Positions 37,301 to 46,479 are shown, numbered from the stretch's first letter. The stretch is 64,000 nt of DNA from JADJOM01 sp046327715 (GCA_046327715.1 JAXLXY010000006.1:200591-264590); one strand, 5' to 3'. A program made the numbers and translations. Notes: a model not told the origin generated them from the sequence alone.

Positions 37301-37408
37301 CAGTTCAGCTACTCGCTCAACGAGGCCCGGCACCTTGACCGCAAGTTCTCCCAGATGGCGATCGCGGCGACCTTCCAGCTGTCGCTGTACGCCGGGGATT
37401 ATCGGTAG
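31364..37408 (+). CDS. sprA: SprA/Sov-like giant outer-membrane protein (type IX secretion translocon family)
   Basis: A 2014-residue protein with a signal peptide (VRLLACVALLLAVPVGLAAQ, GTG start). The GTG is the only usual start codon in frame after the predicted transcription start. SprA-type marks include LNIEGNARLEVRSERL, the repeated NGRKLDKGTDYSINYDLGQVTF pattern, VWVDDIRL, and long beta-barrel segments through the C-terminus, ending LQFSYSLNEARHLDRKFSQMAIAATFQLSLY (last 60 residues). Bacteroidota SprA is about 2400 residues and forms a 36-strand translocon bound by PorV. This is shorter, as expected for a divergent homologue. It may export proteins such as the CTD protein at 8858. The stop TAG lies in the first unit of an octamer array. 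Confidence 0.8.
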   Translation: MRLLACVALLLAVPVGLAAQGDTTFTAWLRFRSAPGLTLRAPAVLRSPWDAGPRRPPAAARAAWDSAVAADRDSLRAARATAWRLRQLYGRRAFPGQDTTPARRGALGLDRRYADLNIEGNARLEVRSERLKNLRCTPSQYLDLNSGCRGSWKAPRLDTYLALRTGGLIGQRLHVDVDYDTERDFTARNNLQLYYQGLEDEIVRRVEVGTVVFRPPASRFLTAAIPANNFGINATFDVGAFTFQGIAATQKGSVMAERTYSVGSTVVQPQDREARDLDFEGSRFFWVVDPAQLPGYPQLDILQLSQAGLPPAVTVQGDVRVYRYRPPSRSGVNPNLGGITAVALGTDTTQKVAAQWQLLQRDLDYYVDPTGLWFALASRLDPNDYLAVSYASGAGPVGTFPSADTPVPAGQPPRDTLRLIVQPRVDATRPTFRHEMRQVYRVAGADLDPASLKVTLSINRSERPLRPGAAATYLAELGLATPNDPTAFNLQDRLFPRTRDPSAAFTIKESYIVLPSAQPFADAAKLLPTERNDSLYQTPGYLLYSEGPPAKFVFRLQYNASSSGDRSTLDLGALSIRDGSETLYLNGRKLDKGTDYSINYDLGQVTFSDPQSLFGGGGATIQARFEERGVFAVAPTQIYGLSTRYSLGETGGINLLGLYQVEQSAFNRPQLGFEAQAHMVGGISTDLRFRPDAVTRFLNRLTSAPATAPSRLDLNAELAFTRPDPNRSGQAYLEEFEGDPGVQLSLRETLWEFGSRPQYADGAEGVLGKTVFDTTDAVQLTWQNLVQDPTGGQVVQLRARDIDPRIQVAGQQDQLETVLFMTLQPDTSAGRLTSRSRWNLPTRPNAPRWRSVVTSLSSTGTDLSKNEFLEFWVFRPGDRSVDSAGLQLVVDLGNVSEDAVAMAPESLTVQSGDSVFTGRQFVGLGRLDTERQSTGVFNAAQDDIGILGDRPDNLVVDGVPSELVALCRQELANLVTVYRWGDLGARCSNGNGALDAEDLDNDNQLDATGSAENVLRWVVDLQGSPYFVRTGAVAADSGRWELYRLPLRTEEYRLGAPNIRLVKHLRITAVAAPDQGGPDVRTFWALGRMRFLGSPWVRRSERPVQGLAGATDAPGTGEVVSSTVSTENIELGYVSPPGVRGGLDQKGGGKGEFGSQVNERSLRVLARQILPGQRAEAYFRFPSGPQNLLRYKELRAWARGRGPGWDTRDFEVFIRAGSDSRNFYQFSANAATATWEPELRVRLDKWRELRAEIESRRLQGLPADSAARVACGGDTVSVAYVLCDGPYLAHIEDPAVNPPNLAEVQEIAAGIYRRAGNDPTDSAEVWVDDIRLTEPIARVGSALALDARLVASDVGDLSIGYVRQDGHFQQIGQDPSYRTTGTLQLATGLRVERFLPTSLGIVLPIQVNYARSSVAPELLTGTDILGKDLARLRTPESWSLSYSFAVRRTRRGRSWVVRGLVDPLSVTGSFSDARSTTELSQASNTTRNLQATYLLQSGRHGPALNLEGLVRRLPGFLRRTEGATALARPKLNFAPGTIRLGSGLLRNQGDLLAYDVPVRRGLDSLVRPAVSLTHTWRNAAGLTWQPLGMLTLSGDLTSTRDLRRYSDSTSLGRVAGRARRSLFGMDVGVERDRQLGTSLLLAPRLTSWLRPRYQTSSSFVLSRSLTSRDPIREDGDTAGAFILPQTLNKSRQREYGAAVEYGRLLGRLIGDSTAFARATRRLRPFDISDRLTRAGTFDLAAFDPDLGFQLALGGLDRFLRAQGASALGASEVRTTTFQSGAELPFGMSFQLGYARSRTNRFQRTTEGYLTSETFQREWPKGTFRLTRAIHGFPVALVGVGATFRQVRGSTTVPNPGALPYLSRQRSRTVTPDAQFTLTNGMVLSVTWANVAQRNLANGNRTQVDQNDLTAGFSHAFALPGALSRTRRVIRSQLTGILSKSLSCLRLSTETDCRTVSDTRRQELRATFDTDLGRIMTGGLQFSYSLNEARHLDRKFSQMAIAATFQLSLYAGDYR

Positions 37409-37484
37409 GCGGTTAGGCGGTTAGGCGGTTAGGCGGTTAGGCGATTGGGCGATTGGGCGATTGGGCGATTTGGCGGTTGGGCGT
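37406..37484 (+). repeat. Degenerate octamer array, TAGGCGGT type, about 10 units
   Basis: Four exact TAGGCGGT copies, then TAGGCGAT, TGGGCGAT x 3, TTGGCGGT and a partial TGGGCGT. The first TAG is the stop codon of the SprA-like gene. It is homologous in unit, length and position to the AAGGCGGT array at 24311, but more diverged. Confidence 0.92.
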
Positions 37485-37495
37485 TAGGCTTGAGG

Positions 37496-37533
37496 CCCCT
37501 TCCCCCTCCCCGTTTCCCCTTTCCCTCTTCCCC
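37496..37533 (+). repeat. Pyrimidine tract following the octamer array
   Basis: A C/T-only stretch broken by one G, with irregular CCCCTTT and CTTCCC units, lies between the octamer array and the M28 gene. It corresponds in place to the CTTCCCT array at 24410. Confidence 0.75.
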
Positions 37534-37551
37534 ATCGTTACATTCTCCACC

Positions 37552-38472
37552 ATGCGCCGCTGCCGCCTCCTTCTGCCCGCCCTGCTCCTGGCCGCGGCCT
37601 GCCGCGACGCCGCCCCCCCCACCCGCGAGTTCAACGGCGAGGTGGCCTTCACCTACCTCGAGCGCCAGGTGGGCTTCGGCTACCGGATCCCCGGCACGCC
37701 GGCGCACGCCGCCACCGCGGCGTGGCTCGACTCGCTGCTGCGCACCCGCGCCGACAGCCTGATCGTGCAGGCGTGGACCCACGTGACCGCGAAGGGCGAC
37801 AGCCTGCCCCTGGTGAACCTCGTGGCCCGGTTCAACCCCGCCGCGCGGGAGCGGGTGCTCTTCCTGGCACATTGGGACACCCGGCCGGTCTCCGACAACC
37901 CGAACTACACCGGACCGCGCACTCCCGTCCCCGGCGCCAACGACGGCGCCTCGGGCGTCGCGGTGCTCCTCGGCATGGCCGACGCCCTCAAGCAGCTGCC
38001 CCCCACGGTGGGCGTGGACCTGCTGTTCGTGGATGGCGAGGACTACGCCGATTTCCATGCCGAGCCGAACGACGTGCTCATCGGCTCGCGGTACTATGCC
38101 GCCCACCAGCCCCCGGGACCCAAGCCGCTGTACGCGGTGCTGCTCGACCTCGTGGCCGACAGGGACCTGCGGCTGCTGCCGGAGGGCCAGTCGGTGCTCG
38201 GCGCGCCGGAGGTCGTGGACCTCGTCTGGACGGTGGCCAGGGAGATCGGGCACGGCGACGTGTTCGTGAACGCGCCGGGCCAGGGCCCCACCCTGATCGA
38301 CGACCACGTGGAACTCCAGAAGGCCGGGATCCGCGCCATCGACGTGGTGGACTTCTCGTACGGGCCCGACAACAGCTACTGGCACACCCCCGCGGATTCG
38401 CTCGACAAGGTGAGCCCGCAGAGCCTGCAGGTGGTGGGGGATGTGGCCCTGGCATTGATCCGCCGCCACTAG
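37552..38472 (+). CDS. M28 family zinc peptidase lipoprotein
   Basis: A 306-residue lipoprotein (lipobox LLAAAC). The M28 metal and catalytic residues are visible: His in LFLAHWDTRP, Asp in PGANDGASG, Glu-Asp in FVDGEDYADF, Asp in LDLVADRD and His in SYWHTPADSLDKV. It should be an exopeptidase (aminopeptidase or glutaminyl-cyclase-like) acting in the periplasm or on the surface. Cyclases share the fold, so cyclase activity cannot be excluded. It follows the SprA-like gene after the repeat element and may be co-transcribed with it; a link to processing of exported proteins is only a guess. Confidence 0.88.
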   Translation: MRRCRLLLPALLLAAACRDAAPPTREFNGEVAFTYLERQVGFGYRIPGTPAHAATAAWLDSLLRTRADSLIVQAWTHVTAKGDSLPLVNLVARFNPAARERVLFLAHWDTRPVSDNPNYTGPRTPVPGANDGASGVAVLLGMADALKQLPPTVGVDLLFVDGEDYADFHAEPNDVLIGSRYYAAHQPPGPKPLYAVLLDLVADRDLRLLPEGQSVLGAPEVVDLVWTVAREIGHGDVFVNAPGQGPTLIDDHVELQKAGIRAIDVVDFSYGPDNSYWHTPADSLDKVSPQSLQVVGDVALALIRRH

Positions 38473-38564
38473 GCGGCAGGCGGGTCGCCCCCTCCCGCGT
38501 TGTTCCGCCCGCTCCCGCGTCGCCGCGTTCCCACGGGGAGGCGGCGATCGGTGCATGCTGGACC

Positions 38565-39215
38565 ATGTCTCCTGAACGGCGGGCGGTGCTCCTGCTGCTG
38601 GGACTGGCGCTGCTCGGCCAGGCGGTCCGGGTGGGCCTGGGCCGGCCGGGGTCGCCGCCCGGGCAGGTCCTGCTCCAGGGGGGTGGGCCCCCCGGGGTCC
38701 CCCGGGCCCACCGGGATTCCAGCGTGGCTCAGACGCGGCCCCTGGGAGCGGGCGACCGGATCGACCTGGACCGGGCGGGGGCGGCGGAGATCGCCCGGCT
38801 TCCACGGATCGGGCCCGGGCTGGCCCGGGCCATCGTGGCCGACCGGGAGCGGCGGGGGCCCTTCGGCGGCCTCGAGGGGCTCGATCGGGTCTCCGGAGTC
38901 GGTCCGGGCCTCCTCGCGGCGATCGCCCCGTATGCGGCCTTCTCGGCCGCCGGGGCTGCCGGGGGGTCGGTCGGGGCGGGGTCGCCGCCGGCCAGCGCCC
39001 CGGGCTCTTCCGATCCCGGCCCGCTCGACCTGAACGCCGCCACCGTGGCGGAGCTCGAGGCGCTGCCGTTCGTCGGGCCCTACATGGCCGGGCAGATCGT
39101 GGCGTTCCGGGAGCGTCACGGGCCCTTCGCCGCGGTCGACAGCCTGGTCCGGGTGCCCGGGGTGGGGCCGGCCACGCTGGCACGGCTGCGGGAGCGGCTT
39201 CGGGTAGGGCCCTAG
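38565..39215 (+). CDS. ComEA-like protein with two helix-hairpin-helix domains
   Basis: A 216-residue protein: an N-terminal membrane segment (VLLLLGLALLGQAV), a Pro/Gly linker, then two full ComEA-type HhH domains: DLDRAGAAEIARLPRIGPG...GVGPGLL (about 68-120) and DLNAATVAELEALPFVGP...GVGPATL (about 150-212). ComEA binds incoming DNA in the periplasm during natural transformation. Most ComEA proteins have one HhH unit, so two is unusual but not unique. It lies 119 bases upstream of pilB, which would suit a role with type IV pili in DNA uptake. Confidence 0.85.
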   Translation: MSPERRAVLLLLGLALLGQAVRVGLGRPGSPPGQVLLQGGGPPGVPRAHRDSSVAQTRPLGAGDRIDLDRAGAAEIARLPRIGPGLARAIVADRERRGPFGGLEGLDRVSGVGPGLLAAIAPYAAFSAAGAAGGSVGAGSPPASAPGSSDPGPLDLNAATVAELEALPFVGPYMAGQIVAFRERHGPFAAVDSLVRVPGVGPATLARLRERLRVGP

Positions 39216-39252
39216 GGCGGCCAGGAGGTGGTCCCGGGCCGCCCAACCCTCC

Positions 39253-39280
39253 TTGACACCTCACCCCGACAACCTAGCTT
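39253..39280 (+). promoter_or_regulatory. Promoter of pilB-pilT-pilC
   Basis: A perfect TTGACA (39253-39258) is followed after 16 bases by TAGCTT (39275-39280). The predicted start is near 39287, with a leader of about 48 bases to the pilB ATG. Confidence 0.6.
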
Positions 39281-39334
39281 AGATCAATCGGCGTAAACCG
39301 TTGTCAGACTTCACAATCCAGCATCAGTGGGGCG

Positions 39335-41046
<1,712 letters not shown>

Positions 41047-41050
<4 letters not shown>

Positions 41051-42177
41051 CGATCAACCTGCGCGCGCTGCTCGAGGAGATGATCGAGAAGGACGCCTCC
41101 GACCTGCACATCACGGCGGGCGAGCGGGCCAAGCTGCGCATCGACGGCGACATCACCAACGCCGCCGCCCCGGACGTGCTCACGCCGAAGGACACCCTGG
41201 CGCTGGCCTACTCGGTGCTCACCGAGAACCAGAAGAAGCGCTTCGAGACCGAGGACGAGCTGGACTTCAGCTTCGGCATCCAGAACCTGGCCCGGTTCCG
41301 CGGCAACGTGTTCAAGCAGCGCGGCTGCGTGGCCATGGTGGTCCGGATGATCCCGTTCAACGTGCGGACCTTCCAGGACCTGGGGCTGCCGCCGGTGATG
41401 GCCAAGCTGGCGGAGAAGCCGCGCGGGCTCATCCTGGTGACCGGCCCGACCGGCTCGGGCAAGTCCACCACGCTGGCGGCGGTGCTCGACAAGATCAACA
41501 AGGAACGCAAGGGTCACATCATCACGGTGGAAGACCCGATCGAGTTCATCCACCGGCACCAGCAGTGCATCATCAACCAGCGCGAGGTCGGGACCGACAC
41601 CAAGAGCTTCGCCAACGCGCTCAAGTACGCGCTGCGCGAGGACCCCGACGTGATCCTGGTGGGCGAGCTGCGCGACCTCGAGACCATGGCCGCCTGCCTG
41701 ACCATCGCGGAAACCGGCCACCTGGCGCTGGCCACGCTGCACACCAACTCGGCGGCGGAGTCGATCAACCGCATGATCGACGTCTTCCCGTCGAACCAGC
41801 AGCAGCAGGTCCGCGCCCAGCTGGCGTTCGTGCTGGAGGGCGTGGTGACCCAGACCCTGCTGCAGAAGGCCAAGGGGCGCGGCCGGGCCATGGCCTGCGA
41901 GATCATGGTCTGCACCCCGGCGATCCGGGCGCTGATCCGCGACGACAAGGTGCACCAGATCTACTCGGCGCTGCAGTCGGGCAAGAAGCACGGCATGCAG
42001 ACCATGAACGACTCGCTGTTCCAGCTCTACATGAGTCGCGAGGTGACGCTGGAGGAGTGCCTCCGCGCCTCCGGCGACCCCAACGAGCTGATGCGGATGT
42101 GCGGCGAGACGCCGCTCGAGGAGCAGGAGATGGGCGACATGCAGAAGGGTCCCGCCAAGCCGGCGGGCCGCCGCTAA
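41047..42177 (+). CDS. pilT: Type IV pilus twitching motility ATPase PilT
   Basis: A 376-residue retraction ATPase with the N-terminal PAS-like segment (DASDLHITAGERAKLRIDG), Walker A GPTGSGKSTT, Walker B ILVGELRDLET, the His box LATLHTNSAAESINR and the PilT-specific AIRALIRDDK motif needed for retraction. It depolymerises the pilus for twitching or DNA uptake. It is between pilB and pilC, overlapping pilB by four bases. Confidence 0.96.
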
Positions 42178-42195
42178 GCCGACCAGGAGCCCCGG

Positions 42196-43401
42196 ATGCC
42201 AGTGTTCGAGTACACCGCGCGGAACGCCGCCACGGGCCAGATCATGAAGGGCACGCTCGACGTGCCCTCCCGCGACGACGTCCTGAAGCACATCAAGCAG
42301 CAGAAGATGATCGTGGTGAACGTCCGGGAGCAGCCCAAGCAGCTGAGCTTCAGCCTCGGCAAGAAGGGCATCCGGACCCGCGACATCGTGATCTTCACCC
42401 GGCAGTTCGCCACGATGATCAACTCGGGCCTGCCGCTGGTGCAGTCGCTGGACATCCTCGCCCGCCAGACCGAGAACCCCTCCCTGGCCGAGGTGACCAA
42501 GCAGGTGGTGTTCGACGTCGAGAGCGGCCACACCCTGGCCGACGCCTTCAGCAAGCACCCCAAGGCCTTCACCGAGCTGTACGTCAACATGGTGGCCGCG
42601 GGCGAGGCCGGCGGCATCCTGGACACCATCCTGCTCCGCCTGGCCACCTTCCTCGAGAAGAGCGACGCGCTCATCCGGAAGGTCAAGGGCGCCATGGTGT
42701 ACCCGGGCGTCATCATGTCGGTGGCCGGCATCGCCGTGGCGGTGCTGCTGATCTTCGTGATCCCGACCTTCCAGAAGATGTTCGCCAGCGTCGGGATGGA
42801 GCTGCCGCTCCCCACCCGCATCGTGATCGCGATGTCGGACTTCCTGATCAGCTACTGGTGGGCCCTGATCCTGATCATCGTCGGGATCGTGTACGCCATC
42901 CGGTCGTACTACAAGACGCCCAACGGCCAGAAGCAGATCGACCAGATGCTGCTCAACGCCCCGGTGCTGGGCGACCTGCTGCGCAAGTCCGCAGTCTCCC
43001 GCTTCACCCGGACGCTCGGCACCCTGATCAGCTCCGGCGTGTCGATCCTGGACGGCCTGGAGATCACCGCCAAGACCGCCGGCAACCGCGTCATCCACGA
43101 CGCGGTGATGGAGTCGCGCAACTCGATCGCCGGCGGCGAGACGATCGCCGGCCCGCTGGAGAAGTCCAAGGTCTTCCCGCCCATGGTGATCTCGATGATC
43201 GCCGTCGGCGAGCAGACCGGCGGCCTCGACGAGATGCTCTCCAAGATCGCCGACTTCTACGATGAGGAAGTGGACGTCGCGGTCAGCGCCCTGCTCTCGC
43301 TGATGGAGCCGATGATGATCGTCGTCCTCGGCGTGATCGTCGGTGGCATGGTGGTGGCCATGTACCTGCCGATCTTCGACATGATGAACGCGGTGCAGTA
43401 G
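42196..43401 (+). CDS. pilC: Type IV pilus inner-membrane platform protein PilC (GspF family)
   Basis: A 401-residue protein with the two GspF-domain repeats (about 68-190 and 270-395): FTRQFATMINSGLPLVQSLDIL and its second copy RFTRTLGTLISSGVSILDGLEI, the GEQTGGLDEML motif, and three membrane helices (about 165-190, 215-240 and 370-395). It anchors PilB/PilT to the pilus base. It is 18 bases after pilT with GGAGCC near the start. No pilin or PilM-Q genes are in the window. Confidence 0.95.
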   Translation: MPVFEYTARNAATGQIMKGTLDVPSRDDVLKHIKQQKMIVVNVREQPKQLSFSLGKKGIRTRDIVIFTRQFATMINSGLPLVQSLDILARQTENPSLAEVTKQVVFDVESGHTLADAFSKHPKAFTELYVNMVAAGEAGGILDTILLRLATFLEKSDALIRKVKGAMVYPGVIMSVAGIAVAVLLIFVIPTFQKMFASVGMELPLPTRIVIAMSDFLISYWWALILIIVGIVYAIRSYYKTPNGQKQIDQMLLNAPVLGDLLRKSAVSRFTRTLGTLISSGVSILDGLEITAKTAGNRVIHDAVMESRNSIAGGETIAGPLEKSKVFPPMVISMIAVGEQTGGLDEMLSKIADFYDEEVDVAVSALLSLMEPMMIVVLGVIVGGMVVAMYLPIFDMMNAVQ

Positions 43402-43428
43402 CCAGGCGCCGCCGGTCCGGACAACGCC

Positions 43429-43460
43429 CGCAGGGGTGGAGCCGACGCTCCGCCCCTGCG
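43429..43460 (+). terminator. Candidate terminator of the pil operon
   Basis: A 14-base stem with one wobble (43429-43442 and 43447-43460) around a CGAC tetraloop lies 28 bases after the pilC stop. GTGCTTCC follows rather than a true T-run, so a strong stem supports termination or mRNA protection but not certainty. Confidence 0.5.
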
Positions 43461-43518
43461 GTGCTTCCAGCCCAGGCCTCGACGCCGCGCGGGCCGGGAC
43501 CCGCGCCGACCGATTCAC

Positions 43519-43546
43519 TTTCGCTTCACGCGGGGTCGGCTACCTT
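43519..43546 (+). promoter_or_regulatory. Candidate promoter of the ZIP transporter pair
   Basis: TTTCGC (43519-43524), 16 bases, TACCTT (43541-43546). The arrangement matches the ABC transporter promoter at 20736-20763. The first ZIP ATG is at 43616. Confidence 0.4.
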
Positions 43547-43615
43547 CCCCTACCGCGCTCCCCAGCGACTCCGCGCCCCTTCGACCCCGGCAGGCCCACG
43601 ATCGCGCCGACCCCG

Positions 43616-44344
43616 ATGCCAGCCCAGGCCCTCCTCCTCTGGGGGCTCGCCGCGGCCCTGGCGGCGGGGCCCGGGGCCCTGCTCGGGACCTGGAGCTGGT
43701 TCGCCCGGCACGCGGTCGGGTGGGCCACCGCCGCGGCTGCGGGGTTGATGCTCGGGATCGGCTACGTGCTGCTGTCGGCCGGCCTGGCCGTGGCACCGGC
43801 GGCCACGCTGCTCGGAGCACTCGGGGGGCTCGTGGCCGTCCGGCTGGCCGACACCGGCCCCTCCGCGCGCGCCGGCGAGGGGGTGGTGACGGCGCGCCTC
43901 TCCGCGCCGGCGGACACCGATGCCGGCGAGATCCTGGCGAGCGCCCTGCACTCCGCCGCCGAGGGCGTGGCCATCGGCGCGGCGGCCGGGGTGAGCACCC
44001 CGCTGGCCCGGTTCCTCATCCTCACGTTCGCGATCCACAACGTCTCGGAGGGAGCGGTCCTCGGGTCGCTGCTCACGCGGCGGGGCTGGCGCGCGGGAGC
44101 CGCCACCGGGATGGCCGTCCTGGCCCGGACCACCCAGCCGCTGGTGGCGGTGTCGGTGGTGTACCTGGTGTCGGCGCTGCCGGGCGCGCTCCCGTGGCTC
44201 ATCGGGGCCTCCTTCGGGGCGCTGCTCTACCTGATCGTGGCCGAGCTGCTGCCGCAGAGCTACCGGCTGGCGGGTCGCACGGCGATCGCGGTGGTGGTGA
44301 GCATCGCCGCGGGCATCGTGGCCCTGATGGGCGGGGTCGGGTGA
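43616..44344 (+). CDS. ZIP-family metal transporter-like protein (first of pair)
   Basis: A 242-residue membrane protein with about eight hydrophobic segments. The metal-site helices of the ZIP family are visible: ALHSAAEGVAIG (TM4-like) and AIHNVSEGAVLG (TM5-like), each with His and Glu on the same face. It probably moves zinc, iron or another divalent ion across the inner membrane. ATG 43616 gives a membrane start; an in-frame upstream extension to 43436 is Pro/Arg-rich and crosses the pil terminator stem, so it is rejected. Its TGA overlaps the GTG start of the next ZIP gene. Confidence 0.75.
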   Translation: MPAQALLLWGLAAALAAGPGALLGTWSWFARHAVGWATAAAAGLMLGIGYVLLSAGLAVAPAATLLGALGGLVAVRLADTGPSARAGEGVVTARLSAPADTDAGEILASALHSAAEGVAIGAAAGVSTPLARFLILTFAIHNVSEGAVLGSLLTRRGWRAGAATGMAVLARTTQPLVAVSVVYLVSALPGALPWLIGASFGALLYLIVAELLPQSYRLAGRTAIAVVVSIAAGIVALMGGVG

Positions 44345-45087
44345 GCGACATGTTCGGCCTGCCGATCCACTGGGCGGTCTTCCTGAGCGCCCTGGTGACG
44401 GCGCTCGCCACCGGGCTGGGCGCCCTCCCGTTCCGGTTCATCACGGGGGTCTCGGGGCGGGCCGCAGCGGCGGCCAACGCCATCGCGGCGGGACTGATGC
44501 TGGGGGCCAGCCTGGGGCTGCTGGCGGAGGGGGTCCACCACGGGCCCACCCGGACCTTCATCGGCGCGGCCGCCGGCGTGCTGTTCATTCTCGTGACCCA
44601 GTGGCTGCTTGGCGGGCATGAGATCGAGTTCGCCTCGCTGACCGGGGCCGGGGCCCGGCGGATGCTGCTGCTGGTCGTGGTGATGACCGTCCACTCCTTT
44701 GCCGAGGGTGTGGCGGTGGGGGTGTCGTTCGGGGGAGGCGAGTCGCTCGCCATCGCGATCACGGTGGCCCTGGCCATCCACAACATTCCCGAGGGGCTCG
44801 CCATCACGGCCGTGATGCGGCCACGGGGCGTCTCGCTGTGGGCCTGCGCGGGGTGGTCCGTCTTCTCCTCGGTGCCCCAGCCGCTGATGGCCCTCCCCGC
44901 CTTCCTGCTGGTGGAGCGGGTGCGGCCCGCCTTGCCGGTGGGGCTCGGGTTTGCCGCCGGCGCGATGGTGTACATGGTCCTGATCGAGATCCTACCCGAG
45001 GCGTACGACGCCGCCGAGAGCCGCACCATCGCGCTCCTCGTGGGGGTGACCACGCTCGCGATGCTGCTCTTCCAGCAGTACATCTAG
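44341..45087 (+). CDS. ZIP-family metal transporter (second of pair)
   Basis: A 248-residue protein from a GTG that overlaps the previous stop (GTGA); an ATG at 44350 is the alternative. It has stronger ZIP motifs than its neighbour: VHSFAEGVAVGVSFG and AIHNIPEGLAITAVM, with about eight membrane segments and IEILPEAYD in the last third. It is similar in plan to the upstream protein but clearly diverged, so the pair arose by an old duplication. Translational coupling would suit a heterodimer, because ZIP proteins often dimerise. Confidence 0.85.
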   Translation: MSDMFGLPIHWAVFLSALVTALATGLGALPFRFITGVSGRAAAAANAIAAGLMLGASLGLLAEGVHHGPTRTFIGAAAGVLFILVTQWLLGGHEIEFASLTGAGARRMLLLVVVMTVHSFAEGVAVGVSFGGGESLAIAITVALAIHNIPEGLAITAVMRPRGVSLWACAGWSVFSSVPQPLMALPAFLLVERVRPALPVGLGFAAGAMVYMVLIEILPEAYDAAESRTIALLVGVTTLAMLLFQQYI

Positions 45088-45181
45088 CGGGGCCACGGGT
45101 ACCCGGGCCTCACGGACAATTCACGGCCGCTTCAAGCCGCAGTTCAATGATGCAGGACCTCCACGTTCCGCCGGAGCCGTC

Positions 45182-46411
45182 ATGACGACCGATGCGACCG
45201 CCCAGGACGCCGCCCCCGACGGGGGCACGCTGCCGCTGGCCGGCATCCGGGTGCTGGACCTCTCCCGCCTGGTGGCCGGGAACATGCTGACCCTGCTGCT
45301 CGCCGACTTCGGGGCCGACGTGGTCAAGGTCGAGGACCCCGGCACCGGCGATGCGCTGCGCGAGTGGAAGGCGGCGAACGGCGAGAGCCTCTTCTGGAAG
45401 GTCTACGCCCGCAACAAGCGGAGCCTCACCCTCGACCTGCGCCTGCCCGAGGGGCGCGCGCTGCTGCTGCGCCTGGTCGAGAAGGCCGACGTGATGGTGG
45501 AGAGCTTCAAGTTCGGCACGCTGGAGAAGATGGGGTGCGGCCCGGACCAGCTGCTCGCCCGCAACCCGAAGCTCATCATCGTCCGGATCTCCGGGTTCGG
45601 GCAGACCGGGCCGTACCGCACCCGTCCCGGCTTCGGCACGCTCATCGAGGCGATGTCCGGCTTCGCCGCCAAGACCGGCTTCCCGGGCCACCCCCCGGTG
45701 CTGCCCAACGTGGCCCTGGCTGACATGGTGGCCGGCACCTACGGGGCTTTCGCCGTGGTCACCGCGGTGCGGGCGCGGGAGCAGCACGGCGCGGCGGGGC
45801 AGGTGGTGGACCTCTCGCTGCTGGAGCCGCTCATCTCGATCGTGGGGCCCGACGCCGCCGTCTACCAGCACACCGGCGAGATCCCCATCCGGATCGGCTC
45901 CCGCCTCCAGGTGAGCGCACCGCGCAACGTCTACCACACCCGGGACGGGCGTTTCCTGGCGGTGTCGGCCTCGATGCAGCCGATGTTCGAGCGACTCATG
46001 GAGGCGATCGGCAAGCCGGAGCTGATCCGCGACCGCCGGTTCCGCACCAACTCCGACCGGATCGCGCACGTGGACGAGCTGGACCGCATCATCGACGGCT
46101 TCATCTGCAGCCGCACCCTCGAGGAGAACGTGACGTTCTTCGAGGCCGCGGGCATCACCGCCGCCCCGGTCTACGACGTGAGCCAGCTGGTGGCCGACGA
46201 GCACATCGTCGCGCGTGAGGTCTTCGTGGAGGCGCCGGACCCGAAGCTCGGCACGGTCAAGATGCACAACGTGACCCCGCGGCTCAGCGGCACCCCGGGC
46301 CAGATCCGGACCCCCGCGCCGGAGCTGGGCGAGCACACCGCCGACCTGTTCGCCGAGCTGGGCTTCGACGCCGCCGGGATCGAGGAGCTCCGCGCCAAGC
46401 ACGTGATCTGA
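45182..46411 (+). CDS. Class III CoA-transferase (CaiB/BaiF family)
   Basis: A 409-residue cytoplasmic enzyme. The family pattern is clear: GIRVLDLSRLVAGNMLTLLLADFGADVVKVE at the start, YARNKRSLTLDLR, GFGQTGPY, and the catalytic Asp in NVALADMVAGTYGAFA (near residue 181), then a long interlocked C-terminal part (GRFLAVSASMQPMF, ITAAPVYDVSQLV). It exchanges CoA between carboxylic acids; the substrate is unknown. A good GGAG stands before the ATG. It lies between the ZIP pair and the GH13 gene on the same strand, without obvious functional ties. Confidence 0.92.
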   Translation: MTTDATAQDAAPDGGTLPLAGIRVLDLSRLVAGNMLTLLLADFGADVVKVEDPGTGDALREWKAANGESLFWKVYARNKRSLTLDLRLPEGRALLLRLVEKADVMVESFKFGTLEKMGCGPDQLLARNPKLIIVRISGFGQTGPYRTRPGFGTLIEAMSGFAAKTGFPGHPPVLPNVALADMVAGTYGAFAVVTAVRAREQHGAAGQVVDLSLLEPLISIVGPDAAVYQHTGEIPIRIGSRLQVSAPRNVYHTRDGRFLAVSASMQPMFERLMEAIGKPELIRDRRFRTNSDRIAHVDELDRIIDGFICSRTLEENVTFFEAAGITAAPVYDVSQLVADEHIVAREVFVEAPDPKLGTVKMHNVTPRLSGTPGQIRTPAPELGEHTADLFAELGFDAAGIEELRAKHVI

Positions 46412-46479
46412 GGCCGGTGGCCCGGCGCGGGAGCGGGGGGTAGCTTCCCCCGGTCCCCCCCCAGCGGAGGAACGTCCCC

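Noticed and set aside
31361..37333. Open frame of 1990 codons on the minus strand opposite the SprA-like gene
   Set aside because: It is rich in Gly, Arg, Ala, Val and His without domains or a signal peptide, a typical antisense shadow of a GC-rich gene whose plus strand has clear SprA motifs.
43436..43615. N-terminal extension of the first ZIP protein
   Set aside because: It is Pro/Arg-rich, starts in the pil terminator stem and precedes the candidate promoter.
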